A stretch of 64,000 nt of DNA from the NCBI GenBank assembly GCA_026225945.1, contig JAMJFZ010000320.1, positions 16,336,001 to 16,400,000 on the forward strand, given 5' to 3'. The notes below the pieces were generated by a model, which made no database searches, was not told where the DNA came from, and saw nothing but the letters and a program-made list of their open reading frames with translations. The stretch is from Cricetomys ansorgei (taxonomy: Eukaryota > Chordata > Mammalia > Rodentia > Nesomyidae). Position numbers and translations under genes: made by a program. This document shows, in pieces, positions 1 to 11,989 of the stretch; positions within the stretch are counted from its first letter, which is position 1; each line of letters opens with the position of its first letter.

Positions 1-52
1 TCAAGCTTTAGAGGCTAGTCTGGGCTAAACAGCTAGACTTTGTCTCAAAAAT
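1..52 (+). repeat. B1 SINE, truncated by window edge
   Basis: Matches the B1 right end: gaggctagtctgggctaaac then tttgtctcaaaaa. Confidence 0.65.
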
Positions 53-579
53 GAACAGCACCCACAAACACCAAAACTAGATTTAATTGATAACAAAGTT
101 CTTCCTTGTTTATATACAGTATTCTTCCCCTTGGCAGAAAGACTACTAGAACAGTACTTAACAAGTCTCAGAGAGGCTACTACAAAAGGGGAGCTTCCAG
201 TAACAAGATTTAAACTCATTCTAGTAATAAAATGCTTAGTAAGTTTAGTACCAGAGAGTTGACATTCAGGGTGGGCCTTAATTTTAGAAGATCATTGACT
301 AGTGTATAGTTAGTAGCAAACATGTCCAACTAAAATCGAAATTAAATTAAGGCGTCCTGGATAAGTTTTCCCCTCCCACTACCCATAAGGTACAATACTC
401 AGGCTACCTAGCTGATTTAATCTCTGCAATATGAAATTAGTACTATCTTAAAGAGTTTTAAACTATGTAGAAGGTCTTTGGTAAGTGATTATAACTGACT
501 TAATTTGTTGTTCTCCATTTAGTTACACAGGGATGCTTCATTCCTCCTCACTCCCAGTCTTTAACCTCCTGTCCTACTT

Positions 580-933
580 TGGATTTATTGTGTGATGAAC
601 ACCATGACCAAAAGCAACTTGGAGAGGAAAGGGTTTATTTCGCTTACATGTTTTAGTCCATCAGGGGAACCCAAGGCTGGAATTGAAGCAGAGACCATGG
701 AGAAACACTACTGACAGGGTTGTTTACCTTTGCTTACACCGTTTGCTTTCTTATACAACTCAGGAACACCTGCCTGGGATGATTTTTTTTTTAACCCCAC
801 CCCAACTCCAAAGTGAGCTGGGCCTTCCACAACAAGTATTAGTCAAGAAAATGTCTGATAGGGGCATTTTCCTAATTGAAGTTCCTCTTCTCAGATAACT
901 GGTTTGTGTTGAGTTGACAAAAACTAGCCAGCA
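580..933 (-). mobile_element. MT-type LTR (ERVL-MaLR) remnant
   Basis: Contains accatgaccaaaagcaactt and gggtttattt (reverse of an LTR poly(A) signal), and ends ttgacaaaaactagccagca, the typical terminus of this rodent LTR group. No internal viral genes. Confidence 0.6.
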
Positions 934-1254
934 TGTCCCCTTTTCACTTCTCTAATTTTAGACTCTATCATTACCAAGCAAGCAAGGTAGCTTTAGGTAA
1001 TTTAGGCAGGAACGACGCCTATTGAGTAATAGGGTTTTGAATTGGACAACTGTGATTTCACTGAGTTGAAGTATACAGTATGTTCTGCTGGTGTCCAGTA
1101 CAGGATGCCACTGTTAGAACTCTTCTTTCACAGTTTGTTGTCTTGGTGGTAACTACTGTCACTCTTTCTAGAAGGAATTATTTTGATTTAACTTCTGGCA
1201 CACAGGTGGTTTTTGTTTTTCTTTTTATGGGTGGGGTTTGATTGTTGTTTTTTA

Positions 1255-1330
1255 ATGTGTAGCTGAATATATCTTTGAGCTCCTGATCCTTTTGCTTCTG
1301 ACTCCCAAGTATTTGATATTACAAGAGCCA
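1255..1330 (-). repeat. Degenerate B1-like fragment
   Basis: Weak match to reverse B1: gtagctga, then cttctgactcccaagta. Confidence 0.3.
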
Positions 1331-2139
1331 TCAAGTCCCAAAGTGAGGGATTAATATTTCAACTTATATTGAGGGGACTTTGGAATTTATATAAGTGTGG
1401 GTGGGTGGTTTTTGTGTGTCTAGTGGTGTGTGTTGATTGCCAGACAAGGATGTTTACTTGTGAAGTGGCCAAAAGGAACTATGGATATCTACAAGCTTCA
1501 TTTTGCTGTTATTGTTGCCATGCAGTCTTAACTGTGGCCATCATTTTGTCTTTTCTGTTCTCCAACAGTTACCTCACATTTCCATATTCTTCTAGGGCTC
1601 TTGCTCCAACGTAATACTAAGGAAAATAAAGGAAAGAAAATATGATTGAACAAAGAAAAATATGAATAATCGGGGGACTTTTTACTGAAATTCAAATTCA
1701 TTCAGTTTTGCTAATGTGCCATAGGATTTAAGTTTACCACATAGAAGTAAAATTTAGCAGTTCACCTAGTTGTCACTGGTGATGAAGGCAGACCTGTGTC
1801 TTTTGCCCTACCTCTTAAGTACTACTTACTATTCCAGGATATAAAAATATGCAAATTAAAAACAAAGCCAGCTTATTGAGTTTATTAGTCCTTTACAAAC
1901 TTGGCATACAGCAGTCCCAATGAAGTGCTACTAAGTTAGATCCTCTTAGTGAGGAATGAAGATTCCTACTTGAAATAACAAGCACTGGAGACTCAATAGC
2001 AGAAGTGATGCAGTTTATTTTATGACCTTGCAAGTGTGGGTGCCCTTATTGAACGTAGAGAACAGTTTTTAAGACCCTGAACACAAGTCCCTTCCTCCTT
2101 TTCATTGGCTGAATAATGGAGGTTAAAGCTGCTCTCTCT

Positions 2140-2275
2140 CTTTTTAAAGATTTATTTGTTTTTATCATGTGAGTGTTTTGTTTGTATACCACAGAGTTAC
2201 AGATGGTTGTTAGCTGCCATGTGGGAGGTGGAAGAGCAGCCAGTGCTCCTAGCTGAAGAGCCATCTCTCCGGGCC
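2140..2275 (-). repeat. B2/B3 SINE
   Basis: Reverse B2-type body: gagttacagatggttgtta, gaagagcagccagtgctc and gagccatctctc. Confidence 0.8.
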
Positions 2276-2770
2276 TGAGAGTTACACATGGTTTGCAGCT
2301 ACTTTTTCAACAAAGACACCTAATGGGTTTAGCTCTACAAGTTCTACATCATGTTGATTAAAAAAAAATGTTGCAAGTGTGTAGCTTTGACATGTCTGCC
2401 GGTTAGGCATGCTTAGCTGTTAATTTTCTACTCAAAATTTTTAGGTTCTGTAGGAATAGCTGGACTTGTCAGGTATTATTCTATTCCAGTTCTATTCTTC
2501 TGTAGCTGGGCCTACACTTCTGTTTTGAAAACAGTCTGTTGTACTTTTGTTTGTTAAACTTACATTCAGGCTCCTGAGGTACCAGCATTGGCAAAAGCAT
2601 TACTGAGACAGAGTTCATTAAAAACAGAAAGGTGGCTAATATTCAAATCATGGAAGTCTTATTTTTTGAGTGTATAAAAATAAGTCCAGGTGGGTGTTGT
2701 AGTTGCACACCTACTGTGTTGCTCAGAAAAGAAGACACGAGGGCATATTCATAGGTGCAAACCCTTCCAA

Positions 2771-3012
2771 ACCTCAGCAGAGGAAACACCATCATGGCCA
2801 GTGCCATAGTGCAGTGGAACCCTGAACATCTGAGTTCAGGTGTTTTACTGATTCAGAGCTAGTCAGGTGCAGATCATAAGCAATCAAACATCCCCCCACA
2901 GATACATCCCCACACCTACAGATAATACAAATAGCAAAAAACCTGGGCAGCCCTTTTCACAACAGTGCAAAAAAACATTATTTTATACACAACTAAAAGT
3001 AAACTTCTACAA
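2771..3012. repeat. Direct repeat copy 1 (LTR-like)
   Basis: Aligns along its length with 4099-4343; shares acctcag at one end and aagtaaacttctacaa at the other. Confidence 0.65.
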
Positions 3013-3394
3013 TATTTTCCCCTTTCTGTATAAGCCAGTCAAAAAAAAAAAACTTTTCAACACAATTTAACACTATACCAGCAAAACAATTTACAAGAGG
3101 AACAGTCATGTGAGGGTTCCTAAAGCATAGGACCAAGTGAAACCTAACATCTTATCAAGCTTCTCACGTTGTCTTTGGACAGCAGAAAAACATTATCAGT
3201 GTCCAATTATCTGGAATTCACTCATGATCTTCTAGGCTTTTCCAAAGGGCTTAGGGTCACTTCTTTGTCTCTGACCTCTGTACACACACAGCTTGTTCTT
3301 CAGGCTCTGGCTGGCTTCACTCCACTGCTGTTGCTGTTCTTGTCGTCCCATGGTACTGGCATCTTCAGAACACTGGGGTCTTCTCTGCTGCAAC

Positions 3395-3662
3395 TGGGCT
3401 GCACTTTTACCCTGGGCTCTTATGGTGCCAAGCCTCAACTTCTTCACATGACCCCTTCAGTCTGGGCATTCAACTGCCACAGAAGCTGCATCTTCACTAA
3501 TAGCCTCTCCTGGGCTCTCTTCATGGTGCCAGGCCTTTACTTTTCTATATGACTCTTTCATCTGGGCCTTCAACTGCCACCAAGGCTGCACCTTCATTGA
3601 TAGCCTCTCCTGGCCTCCCATAGTGCCAAGTCTCCGCTGCTCTCTATGATCCCTTTCATGCC
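3395..3662. repeat. About 100-bp tandem units inside the retroelement
   Basis: tagcctctcctgg recurs at 3501 and 3601, ttcaactgccac about 100 bases apart, and atggtgcc/atagtgcc at 3422, 3523 and 3620. About two and a half imperfect units. Confidence 0.7.
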
Positions 3663-3864
3663 TTCAAAACCAGCACCACCTGGGTAACTCTTACAGTACC
3701 AAATTCAGCTGCCAGCACAAGATACAACCTTGGCCAGTTCTGGAAAACAGTTTCTATGTGCTGATCCTTAGGAAACACTTTTCAGGTTTTGAGATAGAGT
3801 CTGGTTTGCAGGAAAAATAACTGGTCACTTTGTTTGCAGTAAGGTCTCCTCGTGGGTGGAGTGC

Positions 3865-3891
3865 TCATCACCATCACCATCACCATCACCA
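3865..3891 (+). repeat. (CATCAC)n hexanucleotide
   Basis: Short perfect CATCAC run of about four and a half units. Confidence 0.8.
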
Positions 3892-4098
3892 GTATCTGGA
3901 TGGCTTGTTTTTCTCTTAGTGAGGTTTATAGAAGGGAAAACAAAAACAAAAACTGGTCATTTTAACTAAGTGTCTTTTGACTCCAAGCTATGGCTTCCAC
4001 AACAGCAGGTGGTCCTGGGCCGGTGGGAAGAATCTCTGGTTGAAACCTGTGGTGCCCCAGCAAGGACAAGGAATTCCCATATGTGTAATTTCTTTCAG

Positions 4099-4343
4099 AC
4101 CTCAGAGGGAACCACACCATCATGGCACGTGCCATCCTTGACAGTGGAACCATGAGCGTCTGAGCTCAGGTGTTTTTATTTACTCAGAATTGCTCAGGTG
4201 CATATCATAAACAATTAAACATCCCCCCCCACAGAAATCCAGAATCTGTAGACAATACAAAAACGCCAAAAACCTAGACAGCCTTTCCCCCAACAGAGCT
4301 AAAAACAATTATTTTATACACAACTAAAAGTAAATTTCTACAA
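4099..4343. repeat. Direct repeat copy 2 (LTR-like)
   Basis: Second copy of the flanking repeat, ending aagtaaatttctacaa; a B1 element starts immediately after it. Confidence 0.65.
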
Positions 4344-4507
4344 CAGGGTGTGATGGCACAGACCTTTAATCTCAGCACTAGGAGGCAGGGGTGGGTGTGG
4401 GGTTAGGGGAGTGTGGATCTCTGAGTTTGAGGCCAGCCTGGTCTTTACATAGTGAGTTCTAGGACATACAGGGCTACATGGTTAGAACCTGTTTCCAAAA
4501 AAAAAAA
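4344..4507 (+). repeat. B1 SINE with G-rich insertion
   Basis: gcacagacctttaatctcag, then gaggccagcctggtct, A-tail. A G-rich stretch (gtgggtgtggggttagggg) interrupts the left part. Confidence 0.85.
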
Positions 4508-4883
4508 GTCAATGAAGTGCTGCCCCATTCACCAAATTAGGACCTAGAGAAAATGGAATTTAGCTGTCTTGAATCTAATTTCAGAGCTCAATATTCAAAG
4601 ATTCAAAAGACAATTTTACCGTCAAGAATTTTGGGTATGTTTTATGAACAAGTGGGGGGATGCATCTTTAACTGTGGTGCTAATATTTGGAAGTCTTTCA
4701 GGAAACATAAAAAGATGGAAGTTTAAAGTACTTATTTGCCATAAAGCTTAAAATATCTTTAGAAATTAAGAAAATTCTAATCTGGCCATGCTTGTTATAT
4801 CTTCTATTAAGATCATGATGTTCAAATTCTAAAATGAATCTTTCAAAGACTGGCATTTGTATATATACTCAACAAAAATCTTA

Positions 4884-5033
4884 ACTCTGGGAGTAGTGGC
4901 ATATTCCTAGAATTTCCGCACTTGGTAGATGAAGGCAGAAGAATCAGTTCAAAGTCATCCTCAGTTATATGGGGAGTTCTAGGCCTGTTTTGGCTACATG
5001 AACCCTGTCTCAACAAAACAAACAAAAATTCTC
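4884..5033 (+). repeat. Old B1 SINE
   Basis: ctgggagtagtggcatatt at the left end and accctgtctcaacaaaacaa at the right end. Confidence 0.65.
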
Positions 5034-5828
5034 ACATCTGTTCACTCAACAGGCCAGTATTTTTCAACGATGTGGTTGCATATTAGAATCACCTGGGGGC
5101 AGTATGTAAACTCCCACCCCCACCCCCCAGTGCAGGAGATCTGGTATGAGAGGCCTGTTGAGGCTTAGTCCTTAAAAATCAAACTTGTTAAGTTTAATGT
5201 ACATCTGTAGTTGAAAAGCGACATCTAAAGGGTGGGGAATGCTTCTAAACTACGGAAATGGAAAATAAATGAGATTGTCTTTCTTCTGCGCTCAGGGGGT
5301 TCTTTCCTTAACACACTTCTCCATCCCACTCACAACAGTAGTAGCATTGCCCATGAGAAGGGAGAGAGGACTCCCTTCTAAGCCCTGCTCTTCATAGAAA
5401 AGTCCTATGGACAGTGATAGGCCAGGGTCATTCTATCTTTTAAAGACCTGTTAATTTTTCTTCATCATATAAAACTGCTGTTTGTTCTTTTTTTATTGTG
5501 TGGGTATACTTAGTTGCCCTTAGGTGCACATGTTAGGTCAGCAGAACGTATTTCTTAGTTGCTTCTGCAGCTTATATTCTGAGACAGATAATTCACAAAA
5601 CCTGGAGCTTGATGTTCGAGTTAGGCTGACCAGCTGGTTGGCTGTGCTAGCTGCCTGTAAGCCTTGACACCATGGAAATCTGTCTGAGCTCCCTCTAGCA
5701 CTGAAGAGACAGCCTTATGTCTTCACACTTGTGCAGCAGGCACTTTACCTTTCAACCTACAAACTGAGCAGAAATCATTTTAAGATGGAAAGATGGAGAG
5801 AGAAATTTGTTTGACTTTCCACAATTTG

Positions 5829-5952
5829 AAAACTGGGCATGGTAGTTCACACCTGTAATCACAAATACTGAAAGGTAGGATTGCGATGAATTTAAAGTCA
5901 GTGTGGGTACAGTGTTGAGTTCCAGGAAAGAGTGAGATACCTTGTCTGTCGT

Positions 5953-5955
<3 letters not shown>
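5829..5955 (+). repeat. B1 SINE
   Basis: gggcatggtagttcacacct through tgagttccagg. Confidence 0.75.

Positions 5956-5992
<37 letters not shown>
5950..5992 (+). repeat. (CTGT)n(CT)n microsatellite
   Basis: ctgtctgtctgt passing into ctctctctctct, directly at the 3' end of a B1. Confidence 0.9.
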
Positions 5993-6002
5993 AAGTTAGT
6001 TA

Positions 6003-6128
6003 GCTGAACACTCTAGCATTGGCAGAGACAGGTGGATCTCCAAGTTCCAGGCTAGCCCAGTTTGCATAGTGAGTTTTAGGTCCTCCAGGGTTATAGAGAA
6101 TGAGATCCTGCCCCAAAGAAAAAAAGAC
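6003..6128 (+). repeat. B1 SINE
   Basis: ggcagagacaggtggatctc and catagtgagttttagg, ending in an A-rich tail. Confidence 0.75.
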
Positions 6129-6924
6129 ACAAAAGGATACTTTGACATTACATACAAAACAAGCAACTCATAAACATTCATTAGTAAATTTATAAGGTCA
6201 TAGCTTTATGGAATATCAAAGATAGGCAAAATGGTTTGCTGTTTTGAAATTGTAATAATTCCAGGTTAGTATGATAATATAGCAGATTTTCAATCAAATA
6301 CTTCTTTTTGTGTTTCATTTGCATTAATGAAACTATCTTTTCAGCTCTTAGTAAAAAGGAAAAGTAACATTGTTTAAATTTACCTTTTCATGAACTGGTG
6401 ATTATTATAAAGGTCTAAAAATAGCCCTTAACTCCTGGGCCCTTCAGTGCCCCAGCAGAGTGGTTTGGCCTTTATAGTTCAGTCAATTGCCTGTCTGTAC
6501 CATTGAGATTAAGAAACCAGTTGAAGTAGAGCCCAAGGCCTGTATTTAAACCTTGGCTCTCTTGTTTCCTGTTTTGGTTCTATTCTAACTGGTTACTCTT
6601 TGTTCCTTATTAAATGAGTATGAGGATTGAGTGAATTCATGTAGAACACTTAAATCAGCATTTGGTGTGGATCACTGTATCCACTGTTATATGGGAATAG
6701 TGCCTGTATCCCTATTCTATGGATTTTATAGGTGTGTATGTCTAAACTATAATTATTGATGTGTTTAGGTGTGCTTAGTTGGGGCAGAAGAATTGGGAGA
6801 TGGTAGACAAGGAAATTAATAAATTAAAACTAACTTACAAGGACATTTTGTTATGGCGGGATTAATCTTAAATGCGAATTACTCTTTCTGCTTCCCTTTT
6901 CCCTCCCTCCCACACCCTCTCTTT

Positions 6925-6998
6925 CAGTAGGGTCTTACTGTGTAACCCAGGCTGGCCTAACATTTGTAACAATCCTCTTGTCTGATCTTCCTTTAAAT
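6925..6998 (-). repeat. B1 fragment
   Basis: agggtcttactgtgtaaccc then aggctggcct. Confidence 0.6.
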
Positions 6999-7454
6999 GT
7001 GCTTTGGGGTAGATGTTACCAATTGACACATGCATTTGTTTTGCACTTACAGCTATTTACTAGCTGGGGTTCTTATTATCAGATAATTGAAGAGTGCCAA
7101 AAACCATTCATTGAGTGATGGGAAATACAGGAAAGTGGAAATACAGAAGTTATCCTCCTGCTTTAGACCTGAGAAGCAACCTGATCATACATACTTAGCT
7201 TTTCAGAACTTCTGTTTCCCCATTCTCCATTTTTTTTCCTTGAACCTCACAGAAGTATTGATTTAGTTTAATGGGGAGGGGTAAAATTAGGACATGGATT
7301 TTTAACCCATAAATAACAGCTGGCCCCCCACTTATTGCTTAATACTCTTAAGTGGAGTAGAATACTTTCTTACCCACTGCTTACTGGTAGGATGGACCCA
7401 AGGCCTTTTGTTGTTACTCTAGGTCCTTTGTTTTTGTTTTTTTTTGTTTTTTTT

Positions 7455-7632
7455 AAATGGAACTTTGCTTCCAGACAAGATCTCTATCCCAGGCTGGCCT
7501 ACCTGCTCACTTTGTAGCTGGGGTTGACCTTGAATTCCTGTTTCTTCTGGTGTATGTGGTGCTAAGGATTGAGCTTAGGGCTTCCTGCATGCTAGGCAAG
7601 CTCTCTACTAGCTGAACCATGTCTTCAGCTTC
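7455..7632 (-). repeat. B4 SINE (ID-B1 composite)
   Basis: A B1-like half (cccaggctggcctacc) followed by a reverse ID half (catgctaggcaagctctcta). This order is the B4 layout on the - strand. Confidence 0.75.
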
Positions 7633-8699
7633 CAAATAAAATAAAGCTTTTTAGCAAAAGCTTTACAGAAGATTAAAAGTCTTCTTAGATTTAGTCCTTG
7701 GCACTAAGTCTTGGAAGTAGCTTCTTCCCTCCCCCCTCTGAATATTCCATCTAAAAAATCCAGAGGGTAGAGGAGAAAGGAGAGTGTGTTAAGAACCATT
7801 ATCTTTGGACTTCTAGGATAAGCATTTTCAAGAGGTCCCTGTGGGATCAGTGTTTGGGGTTACAGGAGGCACAGAAGGTAGTAGCATACAGGCAACTAAG
7901 TTAGCTTAGTTTGATTGACTGTATTAGTTTTATTAAACTCCTAAAGGTACATTTGAAGTCCAGATTAGAATAGGCCCCTTTTACGGACATATTTACTTTA
8001 GTGTTAACCTTAGCTCAGAGAAGTGACCATATGGTACAATTTGAAGAGAAGAAAAACAAGATTTAAGCTTCAGGGGTGATGTAGTAAACTTTTTAAAGGT
8101 ATTGTGTTTTTGTTTCATCTTTTGATGTCTGTGTCCACTAGAGGGTGGTATTCATGGAAGAATTAAAATTGTTTCTTGGTGATTAATCAATATTTCATCC
8201 TGTAGGTTTATTTTAAAATGCAACAGTCGTCATTTTCAGACACAGTGTTTTGGCTGCAGCAAACAGCAACTCTGACCCATACCTGTTAGTGATTCCAGGT
8301 CTTCCTATATTACTTACAGAGTTTTTTTGAGGGTAAAACAGTGATAGTTTAATGTTGCTCTACAAAAATTTACCTACTTATAAATGAAGTTAATTTATTC
8401 TTAATGACCTGTCAGTAATAAGACTGTCTTGTTTTTTACTCTGTAAGTGGTAGCATCTTGTGGCTATGGAACAGTTGAAATGTAGCTAGTGTTAATTGAT
8501 AAATGTGCTCAGTATAAATTACAACCCAGACTTTGAAGACTCAGTATGAAAAAAGATCTAAACTATTCTGTCAGCCCTTTTATACTGATAACACATTGAG
8601 ATAATGTTTTGAGTATATTAGGTTAAGTGGAAAATATTAAAAGTTAATTTACCTTTTCTCACATAAATTATTATTCTAAGACACTGAGTGTGTATATGT

Positions 8700-8820
8700 T
8701 TGTGTTGACTTAACTGGTGGAGGCTCTTGCCTAATGACCCGAGTTCTATCCTTAGAACCTACATGGTAAAAGGAAAGAATCAACTTCCACAGATTATCCC
8801 GACTTCGAGAGAGATTCCCT
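8700..8820 (+). repeat. B3-type SINE
   Basis: ggtggaggctcttgcctaat, then acctacatggtaaaaggaaa. Confidence 0.6.
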
Positions 8821-8867
8821 AAGTAAACAAACAAGCACATGTTAAAAGATAATAATTTTTTGCCAGT

Positions 8868-8985
8868 TGTCTTGATACACACACCTTTAATCCCAGCACT
8901 TGGGAGGCAGAAGCAGGTAGATTTCTGTGAATTTGAGGACAGCTTCTTCTACATAACTCCCTGTCTCAAAATGAAACAAGATAAA
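8868..8985 (+). repeat. B1 SINE
   Basis: cacctttaatcccagcactt gives a clear B1 match, with tgtctcaaaatgaaac at the tail. Confidence 0.9.
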
Positions 8986-9184
8986 AATACTATTTTTTAA
9001 AGTGTGTATGTGTTGGGTTATTCATATATCTTAGTATTATTATGTATCAGTATTTTATACACATACATGTAAATTTAATACCATTTCCTATGTACATCTT
9101 AAATAAGCATTGCAACTTCTTAGATAATTTGAAGAATGACAGGAAAATCAGCAAATTTCTTTTTCTTTCATAATTTTATCGATA

Positions 9185-9280
9185 GATTATGTAGCATCGA
9201 CCGGCCTGGAACTCACTCAAGATCTGCCTGCTCTTATCTCTCCAGTGCTGAGATTAAAAGCATGTGCCACTACATGTGCA
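9185..9280 (-). repeat. B1 SINE
   Basis: cggcctggaactcactcaag, then gattaaaagcatgtgccac. Confidence 0.8.
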
Positions 9281-9369
9281 GGAAATTTAGCAATTTTTAC
9301 ACCTTTAAAAAATTGCTGAAATCAAGAACTTTTGCTTTCCATGTTTTCCCTTCCTTTCCTACACCCCCA

Positions 9370-9515
9370 TTTTGGGTCACAGTCTCATATTTTCCTGCCT
9401 CTACTTTCAAGTTCTGGGATTACAGGCCTGTGCTACCATACCCAGTTTGTGTGGTGCTAGGGACCAAGGACTTCATGCAAGTGGGGTAGACACTGTCAGC
9501 TCCACTCTAGCACAC
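9370..9515 (-). repeat. B4 SINE
   Basis: ttctgggattacaggcctgt (B1-like), then ggtgctagggaccaagga (ID-like). Confidence 0.65.
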
Positions 9516-9566
9516 ATTTTTTCATTTCCACTCTTTTTCATTTTAGGAAACATCTTGTTTTTCTTT

Positions 9567-9772
9567 TAAAAGATCTATTCTTATCATTTACTATATGTGT
9601 ACATCTGTGTGTATGCATCTGGGTATCCACAAAGTCCAAAAGAGAGAGTTGGGTCCCCTGAAAAAAATAGTTACAGATGATAATAGGTGAGCCACCTGGT
9701 ATGGGTGCTGGGAATTGATCTCTGCTCAAGATCAGCAAGTGCTTTTAACCTTGGAGACAACTCTCCAGCTCT
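9567..9772 (-). repeat. B2/B3 SINE
   Basis: gggtgctgggaattgatctc and caactctccagctct at the promoter end. Confidence 0.75.
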
Positions 9773-10120
9773 GAGGGAAACATCTTACAGCTTCTTTGTA
9801 GCATTTACAAGTTGCAAGGATCACTGCTGTTATACAAAATGAGGATTGTTTGAACACATAGTTCCTAAGTGTTTGAACACTACGAGGGATTGTGTGTTGG
9901 GACTACTAGGGATTAGTAGTACATCGCCTGTAATCCTGACTAATGCACTAGTAGTGTAGTTTTCTTGGATAAGCTGGCCAAAGGATAATTCACATCTAGG
10001 TTTGTGACAGTGTGAGATTTTATTGTGCTACAGCTAGATGAAGAAAAAAGATGATCATGGGGTAGGGCTTAGGTTTCCTGCTAAAGAGATAGAAAATTGC
10101 GCAGTTTTAAAACTCGTAAA

Positions 10121-10267
10121 TCAAGCCAGGAGTGGTGGCACACACCTTTGATACTAGCACTCTGGTGGCAGAGAGAGGTAGGTCAATCTGAGTTTGAGAC
10201 CAGCCTGGTCTACATAGTGAGTTCTAGGTCATCCTGAGTTTCATGTTGAGACCCTGTCTAAAAAACA
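10121..10267 (+). repeat. B1 SINE
   Basis: caggagtggtggcacacacc, gagaccagcctggtctacat, gaccctgtctaaaaa. Confidence 0.9.
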
Positions 10268-10354
10268 AAATAAAAATTAGCCCCAATAACAGAAAAACAA
10301 AAACCATATAAATCATTTATGAATTTTTATGAAATTTCCATTTACTTTGTATTT

Positions 10355-10485
10355 GTGTATGAAAAAGAAGGGCAGGAAGAAAGAGAACCTGGCACCTGTG
10401 TGGAGGTCAGAAGGCTTCTGTGATAGAACTCAGGTTGTCAGGGTTGTGTGGCAAGCATTACCTGCTATACCACCTCACTGGCCCA
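10355..10485 (-). repeat. B3-type SINE
   Basis: gtgtggaggtcagaaggctt and ccacctcactggccc. Confidence 0.6.
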
Positions 10486-10986
10486 TCAGCTAGTATTTTC
10501 TGATTGAGATTGACCAAGGATAACTGCATCTATGGGAATTGTGTGTGAGGGGAGGGTACCATAACTGCATGAAATATAAAGATCAAGCTTACTCAGAAAT
10601 AAGTGAAGCAGTAGGAATTGCATCTCTATACTTTGTCACTTAAAAAAACCACACTGCACTTTTACTGTCTTTCTGACAAAGAACAATGTAAAATCTGAAG
10701 GTACTTCACAGTTAGCTGTATGTTTAATAATTGCAGAAAGATTATTTCCTACCCATTGTTACCCATTTTTACTTCTGTGAGTGAAGATTTTCAGGCACTG
10801 GTTTCAGAGGCTTGTTCTATTCTCTCACAGTTTATTCTGAGTTTAGGAAATGAAGTGTTTCATCAGATAATTATATATCTTTTTACTGTGTCAAATTCAT
10901 GGTGACCTGAGAGGGATGTTTTAGACATCATTGTTCCAATGAAATCTTAAAATTGATAAGGTCACATTTGTGCTTAATACATCCTT

Positions 10987-11125
10987 TTTGTTTTTGAGAC
11001 AGAGTCTTGCTGTGTAGCTGGCCTGGAACTCAGTATTAGCCCAAGCCAGCCTTGAGTGCAAAGCTGCCCTCCTGCCTTAGCCACCCACGTTCCAGGACTA
11101 CAGTCACATACCACACACCCACTAA
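10987..11125 (-). repeat. B1 SINE
   Basis: gagacagagtcttgctgtgt and ctggcctggaactca. Confidence 0.85.
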
Positions 11126-11989
11126 TGCATATTTTTGGGAAGAGTGCCTAAGGGTAGGTAAACTGATGGCAAGAATATGTATGTGGCATCTGACCCAGAG
11201 ACAGAGAGTGATTTTGAAGCTATTTTTAGGATCTGATCTTGGAACTTTTGGTAGCTTGCTAGAGCTCTAAATAGCTCCTACTCTGTATAACCTGGGAGTG
11301 GTGACTTAGATTCTTGGACCCTGTCCCTCTTTTCCAGTCTCCCTTTTCATAGAAACTTGGGATAAAACAAAATTGAGGAAAGGCCAAAAATGAATAAATT
11401 TTGCCATCTAGTTCTTTTTTCACTTCTCTGTTCCTCTGCTGATCTTTAACATTTCTTTCTCTGATTTTTCCCCTTAAAGGCCAGACTCTTTTCTTTTCCC
11501 CCCCTAGTTAAATGTCCCTGCGGGAAAGGAACAAATGTAGTCTCTGATATGGAAGTATAGTAGGATTGAGGAACTGTAAGGTTAAATGTGCTTGAACAAA
11601 GGTTGGGGTGGAGACTAGCTGAAGGTCGATTGGGAAAGTAAGCAGAATCCACTGCAAGGCTTTGAATTTTAAATAGAAGTAAAAGGTAGATCCAGGAAGT
11701 AAAAGGTATCGAGGGCCAGGTCTGAAGCTGGGGAGAATACATTAGGAGATTATTGCAGTTCACCAGTTGAGTGCTGGTGGTGGCTTGACCAGAGGTGTAG
11801 GAGTGGGGAGAAGCAGTGTAGTCATGGAACCTTATTTTGTCTTTGCTGGGAATTCAACCCTGAGCCGTACATAAGCATTAATTACTCCAGTCAGAATTGG
11901 AAGTTTTTTCAAACATTTAAAAAAAAAATCAGTTTAGATATATAGCCTACAGGAGAAGATGGATCAGTAATGGATTAACTGATACAGGT

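Larger units (their letters stand above)
2771..4343. mobile_element. Retroelement with direct repeats (LTR-like), non-coding
   Basis: Two related segments, 2771-3012 and 4099-4343, lie in the same orientation and flank about 1.1 kb. Both hold accatcatggc, a ctgagttcaggtgtttt-type stretch, attaaacatcc or its variant, and acacaactaaaagtaaa at the same end. This is the layout of an LTR element. No gag- or pol-like reading frame is visible. The family could be an ERVK-like rodent repeat, but I cannot name it. Confidence 0.5.

Noticed and set aside
3169..3552. 127-codon + strand ORF
   Set aside because: It lies entirely inside a dispersed retroelement with about 100-bp tandem units, and the translation has no recognisable domain.
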